Part shown: piece by piece, positions 1 to 5,034 of the stretch
Layout: each line of letters starts with the position of its first letter
How positions within the stretch are numbered: the first letter of the stretch is position 1
Origin: Actinomycetes bacterium
GTDB lineage: Bacteria; Actinomycetota; Acidimicrobiia; Acidimicrobiales; Acidimicrobiaceae
Direction: 5' to 3'
Assembly: GCA_021823385.1 (NCBI GenBank)
Contig: JAKAOC010000146.1
Coordinates: forward strand, 1-6,346
DNA length: 6,346 nt
The notes under the pieces: model-generated
What the model saw: only the letters and a program-made list of their open reading frames with translations
Database searches by the model: none
Told to the model about the DNA's origin: nothing
Made by a program: the position numbers and the translations under genes

Positions 1-71
1 AAAAGTGGGGGGACCCGAAACGGGGCGTATTTCGAGCAATCGGTTTCGCTCGCTTGGCTCCAACGACCGGC
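1..71. other. Left-edge non-coding fragment downstream of the deacetylase gene
   Basis: These 71 bases follow the stop codon of the minus-strand deacetylase gene. A weak 5-bp inverted repeat (CGAGC / GCTCG, about positions 34-53) could form a small hairpin. Read on the minus strand, the extreme left edge ends in a C-run and then TTTT. This might be the beginning of a terminator that continues beyond the window, but the visible stem is too weak to call. No gene or convincing site is seen. Confidence 0.3.
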
Positions 72-830
72 TCAGATCTCTGTGATCAGGTGGAAGGCCT
101 CCGCGAGTTCGGCGCCGTCCGACGCCCCGGTCCGTTCGGCCGCTTCCCGGACTGCTTGGCGGAAGCTGGTGACCTCAGCCAGGTCTGCGGGGTCGTTGAT
201 CTCCATCGAACTCTCGTGCTGAGACCGGTGGCACAGCAGCGCCTCGACTTTTGCCCGCAGCGCTAATTCGCCCAGCATTTCCAGGTGGTTGGCTTCGTCG
301 GCTTCGAAGAGAAGGAGCGCTCGTGGTCTATGATGCCGGCCTAGCTCGGGCAAGAAGTGCGGGTCCCTCGCGGCCACCAGAGCGTCGCTTGAGATGAATC
401 CGGCTGCGCGATGGTCTGGATGCAGCCTGTACCTTTTCCAAGGATCGTGGGCCACCAAGACGTCCGGCTGGTGCAGGCGAATTAGGTGGCATAGCTGGGC
501 TACGGCTCGCTCGCCATGCCGCAGCTCCCCGTCCTTCCACCCCAAAAACTCCACCGCCGCTTTTGGCGCCAATGTCCCTGCGGCTCGTCGCGCCTCGCCC
601 TGGCGTCGCAGTGCCAGCTCCAGCGGGTCGGCCTCGGGATTCCACGTGCCTTTGGAACCGTCGGTCATAATCACGAAGACGGCTTCGCTCCCTTGCTGCG
701 CCCACTTAGCGATAGTGCCACCGGCTCCGAACTCGATGTCATCCGGATGGGCTCCTATCGCCATGACCTTCTCGGGCACCTCGATGTTCTTCGAGGAGGG
801 TCCACTGTCTTTGAAGTAGGTGCTGGTCAA
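72..830 (-). CDS. PIG-L (LmbE-like) family zinc deacetylase
   Basis: The 252-residue product is a PIG-L/LmbE-type deacetylase, a family of Zn-dependent enzymes that remove N-acetyl groups from GlcNAc-containing or similar small molecules (MshB and Mca of mycothiol metabolism, bacillithiol BshB, antibiotic tailoring enzymes). The hallmark AHPDD motif is at residues 27-31 and HPDH at 137-140; His28, Asp31 and His140 are the expected zinc ligands, so the enzyme looks intact. No signal peptide or membrane segment is seen, so it is probably cytoplasmic. The start is TTG at 830, chosen because AAGAGGAG (minus strand, 848-841) lies 10 bases upstream; the next in-frame Met (residue 23) would leave only four residues before AHPDD. 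It lies 34 bases after cofC on the same strand and is probably translated from the same transcript. The substrate cannot be read from the sequence; the lack of close similarity to MshB by eye argues against naming it mshB. Confidence 0.9.
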   Translation of the reverse strand: MTSTYFKDSGPSSKNIEVPEKVMAIGAHPDDIEFGAGGTIAKWAQQGSEAVFVIMTDGSKGTWNPEADPLELALRRQGEARRAAGTLAPKAAVEFLGWKDGELRHGERAVAQLCHLIRLHQPDVLVAHDPWKRYRLHPDHRAAGFISSDALVAARDPHFLPELGRHHRPRALLLFEADEANHLEMLGELALRAKVEALLCHRSQHESSMEINDPADLAEVTSFRQAVREAAERTGASDGAELAEAFHLITEI

Positions 831-840
831 GTGTCGGCTG

Positions 841-848
841 CTCCTCTT
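841..848 (-). promoter_or_regulatory. Ribosome binding site of the PIG-L deacetylase
   Basis: AAGAGGAG on the minus strand is a good Shine-Dalgarno match, ending 10 bases before the TTG at 830. It fills most of the short spacer between cofC and this gene and supports the TTG as the true start. Confidence 0.6.
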
Positions 849-864
849 GATCGGGATTTCTCAA

Positions 865-1515
865 TCAGGCGGAGGGGTACCCCGCAAACGACAGTATGGA
901 GTTCAATCTATGTCGTTCGGCGGTGCTCAAACTCTCACGAGTGGCCAATGCAGCCAGCGCCTCGAGGTCTTCGGGCAGGTCAACGTCGTAACGTGCCAGG
1001 CTGTTCTCGTCGACGGCAAGGGGCGCGCCGGCGTTTGCGATCGCCGCCGCATGCGCGGCAAAGGAGCCGGCGCCGAAGGCGAGCCGTATGGAGCAGGGGA
1101 GGTCGCAGGCGAGCACGTTGGTGCCTGTGTGGTGGCGGTCCGGGATCAGAAAGAAGCCGGCCGAGCCGGCCGCGTTGTCGACGTCGTCTGACCGAATCAG
1201 CGGCAGGTCTCCCAGCGCTATCACGGCCCGGCCCAACCCGGACGCTTTCAGTACTCCCAGTGCCTCTTCCAGATCGGCGTTTAGGGAGTCGCCGTGGCAG
1301 ACGATCACGGAGGCGCCGCGGCCCGATGCCCAGGAGGCGACCTCGGCGTCTGCGGTCACGACGTATGACCTCCGGGCCCCGCCCGCACGGAGTACCGCGT
1401 CGGCCATCAATCGTCCGATACCCCCCCGATTGCCCGTGCCGAGCTCGGCCAGGCGGCTCTTTCCGGTGGAAAAGGATCGGATTGGCATGACTACTGCGGC
1501 GAGATTGGCGGCCAA
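865..1515 (-). CDS. cofC: 2-phospho-L-lactate / phosphoenolpyruvate guanylyltransferase (CofC/FbiD family)
   Basis: The 216-residue product is a CofC/FbiD-type nucleotidyltransferase, which joins GTP to 2-phospho-L-lactate (archaea) or phosphoenolpyruvate (mycobacterial FbiD) to give the GDP-activated side-chain precursor of the deazaflavin cofactor F420. Visible family features, in order, are: the N-terminal nucleotide-binding segment with KSRL (residues 19-22), VVTAD (52-56), SLNADLEEAL (77-86), the metal-binding type ALGDLPLI (100-107, Asp103), PDRHHTGTN (125-133), LAFGAGSFAAH (145-155) and the closing DVDLPEDL (177-184). Length matches the family (about 200-220). The start is TTG at 1515, with AAAGGA six bases upstream on the minus strand. 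The gene is the first of a probable two-gene minus-strand unit with the PIG-L deacetylase and diverges from the adenylate cyclase gene. Which phospho-acid it uses is not visible. No other F420 gene (fbiA, fbiB, fbiC) is in the window. Confidence 0.9.
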   Translation of the reverse strand: MAANLAAVVMPIRSFSTGKSRLAELGTGNRGGIGRLMADAVLRAGGARRSYVVTADAEVASWASGRGASVIVCHGDSLNADLEEALGVLKASGLGRAVIALGDLPLIRSDDVDNAAGSAGFFLIPDRHHTGTNVLACDLPCSIRLAFGAGSFAAHAAAIANAGAPLAVDENSLARYDVDLPEDLEALAALATRESLSTAERHRLNSILSFAGYPSA

Positions 1516-1622
1516 ACTCCATCCTTTCGGCTACTGGGCCCGGCCTAGAGCATAGGTGAACCGGTATTTCCACCTCGGGGGCAACTTTGGCAATACCATG
1601 GATCCTTGGGAGAGGTGGGGCG
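1516..1622. promoter_or_regulatory. Divergent intergenic region between cofC and the adenylate cyclase gene
   Basis: About 107 bases separate the two divergent starts, so promoters for both directions should lie here. On the minus strand, TATGCT (1554-1549) fits the actinobacterial TANNNT -10 pattern and would give a leader of roughly 27 bases for cofC; no good -35 box is visible. An imperfect inverted repeat, AGGTG...CACCT (1554-1575, containing an off-centre ACCGGT), overlaps this box and could be an operator. The plus-strand promoter is not clear. All assignments inside the region are weak. Confidence 0.25.
1612..1617 (+). promoter_or_regulatory. Ribosome binding site that decides the cyclase start
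   Basis: GAGGTG matches the anti-Shine-Dalgarno well and ends five bases before the TTG at 1623. It favours that TTG over the earlier in-frame TTG at 1587, which has only a poorer CGGGGG stretch upstream. Confidence 0.5.
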
Positions 1623-2765
1623 TTGACGATTGAGGAACTGCCGGTCGCGCTTGTCGAGATGCTGCGCGAGCGTGGCCTGCGTGACGAAGATATCGAGGCC
1701 GCGCTAGATGCGGGCACGCTCCATTTCCTTGCGGTCGACCAGCTTCTCGGGAACCCCTATCGGCGCAAGTCGGCTCTCGAAGTCGAGGAGGAGACAGGGA
1801 TAGACACCCAGGTCCTGCGCAGACTGTGGCGGGCCCTGGGGTTCACCGACTTTGCCGATACCGACCCGATCTTCACCGAGCTTGATGTGCAGGCTGCGCA
1901 ATCGCTGCGCATCCTCCTGCAGTCCGGGTCGGTCGAGGATGAAGTTGCGGTGCAGTTGGCAAGGGTCATGGGGTCGTCGATGGCACGCTTTGCTGAGGCC
2001 CAGATTGTCGCTTCCTACGCGTTCGGGGATCTCGGCGATCGCCTGGCGAATTTGGACGCCGTGGAGCTGGCCGAGCGCTTCACCCGGTACTCATCCGTTA
2101 TCGTCCCTGCCGTGCCGCAGTTGCTCGTGTACACGTGGATTCGCCACCTTCATGCTGCTTCCCGGCGGGCGATGCTTGCCTTCGAAAAAGGGGTCGAAAA
2201 CATTTCGGTGGTGGAGATGGCAGTCGGTTTCGTGGACCTGGTCGGCTTCACTGTTATCGCACAGCAGCTCTCCAACGCCGAACTTGCCAAGGTCGTGGGC
2301 CGTTTTGAGGAAGTTAGCTTCGACGTGGTGACCCAGCACGGCGGCAGAGTTGTGAAGATGATCGGCGATGAAGTGATGTTCGTGTCCGATGACCCGGTGG
2401 AGGCCTGTGAAATCGGACTGTCGCTTGCGAAGATCTACGAGGAGGACGAGATTCTTTCAGAGGTGCGCGCGGGGATCTCGTGGGGCCATGTCCTCTCCCA
2501 GGACGGCGACTATTACGGCTCTACCGTCAATACGGCTTCGCGGGTGGTCAATATCGCCGCGCCCGGTTCCGTCCTCGTGACCGAGTCGGTGGCCGAGCGC
2601 GTGCGAAAGGATGCGGACCTGGTATTGAGGGCTTTGCGCCCCCGCTACTTGAAGGACCTTGGCTCGGTGCAGCTCTTCGTTGCCAGACGCGCGTCCACCG
2701 GGGCGGATGCAGCCCCTCGGGCAATCCTGGGTCCGAACAAGAAGCCGCTGGGAAGTGCGGGCTGA
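1623..2765 (+). CDS. Class III adenylate cyclase with N-terminal regulatory domain (Rv1264-like)
   Basis: The product makes cAMP from ATP. From the TTG at 1623 it has 380 residues; an upstream TTG at 1587 would add 12. Residues 1 to about 190 are mostly helical, beginning with a segment of the form LVEMLRERGLRDEDIEAAL, and resemble the autoinhibitory regulatory domain of Mycobacterium tuberculosis Rv1264, a cyclase reported as pH-responsive. Residues about 198-365 are the class III catalytic domain. All six canonical catalytic residues are visible: metal-binding Asp205 (FVDLVGF) and Asp249 (MIGDE), adenine-selecting Lys245 and Asp296 (GDYYG), and transition-state Asn303 and Arg307 (VNTASR). 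The Lys/Asp pair points to ATP, not GTP. A complete set suits a homodimer with two active sites. No membrane segment is seen, so it is likely soluble. The C-terminal 25 or so residues are low-complexity. The gene is followed by rnhB after 12 bases and is probably co-transcribed with it. The signal sensed here is inferred only by analogy. Confidence 0.9.
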   Translation: MTIEELPVALVEMLRERGLRDEDIEAALDAGTLHFLAVDQLLGNPYRRKSALEVEEETGIDTQVLRRLWRALGFTDFADTDPIFTELDVQAAQSLRILLQSGSVEDEVAVQLARVMGSSMARFAEAQIVASYAFGDLGDRLANLDAVELAERFTRYSSVIVPAVPQLLVYTWIRHLHAASRRAMLAFEKGVENISVVEMAVGFVDLVGFTVIAQQLSNAELAKVVGRFEEVSFDVVTQHGGRVVKMIGDEVMFVSDDPVEACEIGLSLAKIYEEDEILSEVRAGISWGHVLSQDGDYYGSTVNTASRVVNIAAPGSVLVTESVAERVRKDADLVLRALRPRYLKDLGSVQLFVARRASTGADAAPRAILGPNKKPLGSAG

Positions 2766-2777
2766 GGCGGCCCGTGT

Positions 2778-3455
2778 TTGTGCGACCTGTTCACTCCTCG
2801 CGATGCGACGATGATCGATAGCGTTACCGTTGGGCTGGCGGCGGCGCTTGAGCCTTCGGACATGTTGGCCGGAGTGGACGAGGCCGGACGGGGCTCTTGG
2901 GCTGGACCTGTTGCAGTCGGGGTGGCTGCGGTGGCTGCGGAGGATTTGGCGAGGCTGCTTTCGCAGCGGTGGGTGCGGGAACACTTGGATGATTCCAAAG
3001 TCTTGAGCGCGGCTTGGAGAGAGTCTCTTCTCCCGCTGGTTAAGCAGCGTTTTCTCACCAGTTTCGGAACGGCATCTCCTTATGAGTGCGACCAGCTGGG
3101 CATGACCGCCGCGCTTCGTTTGGCCGCCGAGCGGGCCTTTGCCTTGCTGGGGGTGGTCCCCAGGCTGACGATTCTTGATGGCAAGCATGACTACCTGGCG
3201 CGAGCGGGGGTGGTGACGCTGGTGAAGGGCGATTCCCGCTCGGCGCCGGTGGCTGCGGCGTCTCTGGTGGCCAAGGTGGGGAGGGACTCCCTCATGCGCG
3301 AGGCGGGCCTTGCGATGCCGGCATGGGGCTTTGCAGCCCACAAGGGATATGGATCCAGGGCCCACGAAACCGCCCTGATCGAACATGGCCTGAGTGATAT
3401 ACATCGGAGAAGTTGGGGATACGTCAAGCGGCTTGGTTTGAAAGCCGACGAATAG
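2778..3455 (+). CDS. rnhB: Ribonuclease HII
   Basis: RNase HII cuts the RNA strand of RNA/DNA hybrids and nicks at single ribonucleotides misincorporated in DNA. The product has 225 residues from TTG at 2778, close to the family norm. The catalytic acidic tetrad is present: Asp34 and Glu35 in GVDEAGRG, Asp134 in LDGK and Asp152 in KGDS, with the 18-residue spacing between the last two that E. coli RNase HII also has (Asp108/Asp126). The conserved AAASLVAKVGRD block and the C-terminal HKGYGS segment follow. The usual GRGPLAGPV is GRGSWAGPV here. I chose TTG 2778 because GAGGCGG (2764-2770) precedes it at a workable distance and overlaps the cyclase stop; ATG at 2811 would give 214 residues and still a complete domain but has no visible ribosome site, so the start is uncertain. 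Its nearest upstream neighbour is the cyclase gene, 12 bases away. The chromosomal neighbourhood gives no special functional link. Confidence 0.95.
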   Translation: MCDLFTPRDATMIDSVTVGLAAALEPSDMLAGVDEAGRGSWAGPVAVGVAAVAAEDLARLLSQRWVREHLDDSKVLSAAWRESLLPLVKQRFLTSFGTASPYECDQLGMTAALRLAAERAFALLGVVPRLTILDGKHDYLARAGVVTLVKGDSRSAPVAAASLVAKVGRDSLMREAGLAMPAWGFAAHKGYGSRAHETALIEHGLSDIHRRSWGYVKRLGLKADE

Positions 3456-3633
3456 TTGTGCCGCTGTGGCTCGACTGAGAGGTTCGTCCGCCACAGGCGT
3501 GACCGGCCCAGTGCAGGTCGATTCTTTTGGCCTAAAGCAGGTTACGGGCATAGAGTGAAGGCAAAGATTTGTTATTGCGGCCATCGGACAGCGCCGCGCC
3601 GTGCGCGCGGCGCTGTGGCTCGCCGCAAGGGAG
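3456..3633 (+). other. Gap between rnhB and lpd with possible promoter and leader
   Basis: No convincing gene lies here; the small reading frame directly after the rnhB stop is Arg/Cys-rich and lacks a ribosome site. A possible promoter is TTGGCC (3527-3532), an 18-base spacer, and TAGAGT (3551-3556), which fits TANNNT. If used, the lpd mRNA would have a leader of about 70-80 bases containing the hairpin described separately. I checked the stretch for a tRNA and did not find one. Confidence 0.25.
3588..3616 (+). other. Perfect 12-bp GC-rich hairpin upstream of lpd
   Basis: ACAGCGCCGCGC (3588-3599) and GCGCGGCGCTGT (3605-3616) are exact reverse complements around a five-base loop, CGTGC. The stem would be very stable in RNA. 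There is no T-run after it, so it is not a classical Rho-independent terminator. GC-rich hairpins without a U-tract have been proposed as terminators in actinobacteria. It ends 10 bases before the lpd Shine-Dalgarno sequence, so it could instead act in the leader as a terminator/attenuator, a processing site or an mRNA stabiliser. The role is inferred; the inverted repeat is plain in the sequence. Confidence 0.6.
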
Positions 3634-3634
3634 G
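3627..3634 (+). promoter_or_regulatory. Strong ribosome binding site of lpd
   Basis: AAGGGAGG (continuing GTGG) is one of the best Shine-Dalgarno matches in the window. It ends eight bases before an in-frame ACG at 3643. The only in-frame GTG nearby (3634) overlaps it, and the earlier GTG at 3601 lies in the hairpin loop upstream, so the site does not fit either canonical start. Confidence 0.65.
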
Positions 3635-5034
3635 TGGTTCCGACGTCTCGTACCTATGACGTCGTCGTTATCGGCGGTGGCCCGGGAGGCTACGCTGCTG
3701 CTCTTTACGGCGCCAGCGCCGGACTCGCTGTGGCAGTTGTGGAAAAGGAGAAGGTGGGAGGCACCTGCCTTCACAGAGGCTGCATACCGGCCAAGGAGTT
3801 CCTGGAGAGCGCCGCGGTATATCGCACCGTCGCAGGCGCGGCGGAATTCGGAGTTCTCTCCTCCAGCCCGGCCATCGACTTCTCGGTTACCCAGACGCGC
3901 AAGCAAAAGGTGGTCGACCAACTCTGGCGTGGTCTTTCGGGCCTGATGAAGGGCCGCAAGATCGAGATCATCGAAGGGTTTGGCGCCTATCTCGGTGGCG
4001 GCCAGGTGCAAATCAACGGGGATGAGGTCATTTCCGGCGATAACGTGATCATCGCCTCCGGCTCGGTTCCACGCACCATACCGGGCTTCGAGTTGGATGG
4101 CCGCTTGGTGATGACATCCGACGAGGTGCTCTCGCTTACCGAGCTCCCCTCGAGCGTCGCGGTTATCGGCGGCGGGGCCATCGGATGCGAGTTCGCGTCC
4201 ATGATGTCGGACCTCGGTGTCAAGGTCACCCTGCTTGAGGCACTTCCCTCTATTTTGACGGGATGCGACAAGGATGCGGCCGACGTCGTGGCCAGGTCTT
4301 TCCGCAAGCGGGGAATCGATGTGCATGTTGGCGTCGCCGTCAACGGGCATCAACCAGGTGGGGCAGGCACGACCGTCAGCTACGGAGACGGGCAGAGCGT
4401 CGCAGTGGACCGGGTCATCGTCTCGGTCGGCCGCCGCCCATTTACGGATGGCGTGCTCGGCCCTGATACGAAGGTGCAGGTCGACGCCAGGGGCTTCGTT
4501 GTCGTTGATGAATACATGGCGACCACTGAGCGGGGTGTGTACGCGATCGGGGACGTGGTGGCCACAGCCCAGCTGGCTCATGTCGGATTCGCGGAGGCAA
4601 TCGTCGCCATAAAGACGATCCTGAACGAGCCGGTCGTACCAGTCGATTACGGCAAGGTGCCCTGGTGCATATACACCCATCCCGAGGTGGCGTTTGCCGG
4701 CTTGACGGAGGAAGCGGCTCGCGCAGCGGGCTATGACGTCGTTGTCAAGAAGGACCCGTTTGGCGGCAATTCCCGCGCCCGCATAATCGGAGAGACCGAG
4801 GGCGTTGTAAAGGTGATCGCCGAACGGCGAAGCGATGGCAGCACCGGAAGAATCCTGGGCGTGCACATGGCGGGGCCGTGGGTCACCGAGCAGCTGGGCA
4901 TGGGATATTTGGCGGTCAACTGGGAGGCCACTCCTGATGAGGTGGCCCAGTTCATTCAGCCGCACCCGACTCTTTCTGAGTCTTTCGGGGAGACAGTAAT
5001 CGCATTGACAGGAAGGGGACTTCACGTTGGCTGA
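3634..5034 (+). CDS. lpdA: Dihydrolipoyl dehydrogenase (E3)
   Basis: This FAD-dependent pyridine nucleotide-disulfide oxidoreductase reoxidises the dihydrolipoyl group of E2 with NAD+, in pyruvate, 2-oxoglutarate or branched-chain oxoacid dehydrogenase complexes. Counting from ACG 3643 as residue 1 (463 residues): FAD-binding GGGPGG near the N-terminus; redox-active cysteines Cys42 and Cys47 in GGTCLHRGCIPAKE; an NAD-binding IGGGAIG fold in the middle; the FAD motif YAIGDV; and in the C-terminal dimer domain the acid-base pair His441 and Glu446 in HPTLSESFGE. All key residues are present. The reported start, GTG 3634, is the nearest canonical codon but overlaps the Shine-Dalgarno sequence. 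ACG 3643 fits that site better, and homologues begin a few residues before the same YDVVVIGGG. GTG 3601 (477 residues) has no ribosome site. The gene overlaps the E2 gene by eight bases, so the two are coupled. Confidence 0.95.
   Translation: MVPTSRTYDVVVIGGGPGGYAAALYGASAGLAVAVVEKEKVGGTCLHRGCIPAKEFLESAAVYRTVAGAAEFGVLSSSPAIDFSVTQTRKQKVVDQLWRGLSGLMKGRKIEIIEGFGAYLGGGQVQINGDEVISGDNVIIASGSVPRTIPGFELDGRLVMTSDEVLSLTELPSSVAVIGGGAIGCEFASMMSDLGVKVTLLEALPSILTGCDKDAADVVARSFRKRGIDVHVGVAVNGHQPGGAGTTVSYGDGQSVAVDRVIVSVGRRPFTDGVLGPDTKVQVDARGFVVVDEYMATTERGVYAIGDVVATAQLAHVGFAEAIVAIKTILNEPVVPVDYGKVPWCIYTHPEVAFAGLTEEAARAAGYDVVVKKDPFGGNSRARIIGETEGVVKVIAERRSDGSTGRILGVHMAGPWVTEQLGMGYLAVNWEATPDEVAQFIQPHPTLSESFGETVIALTGRGLHVG
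5013..5018 (+). promoter_or_regulatory. Ribosome binding site of the E2 gene inside lpd
   Basis: AAGGGG within the last codons of lpd lies eight bases before TTG 5027 and supports that start. Its position makes translational coupling between E3 and E2 likely. Confidence 0.6.

Noticed and set aside
516..1490. A 324-codon plus-strand frame across the deacetylase and cofC genes
   Set aside because: The translation is extremely Arg-rich and low in complexity and overlaps two clearly conserved genes on the other strand.
2457..3584. A 375-codon minus-strand frame antisense to rnhB
   Set aside because: It covers the intact RNase HII gene and shows no family features; a shadow frame.
3456..3600. 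Possible tRNA, suggested by GGTTCG and GGTCGATTC
   Set aside because: No matching acceptor stem or anticodon arm could be placed around these motifs.
3456..3659. A 67-codon frame starting at TTG directly after the rnhB stop, with CRCG and CYCG pairs hinting at a zinc ribbon
   Set aside because: There is no ribosome site, the cysteine spacing is not a proper pair of CxxC knuckles, and it runs through the hairpin into the lpd start.
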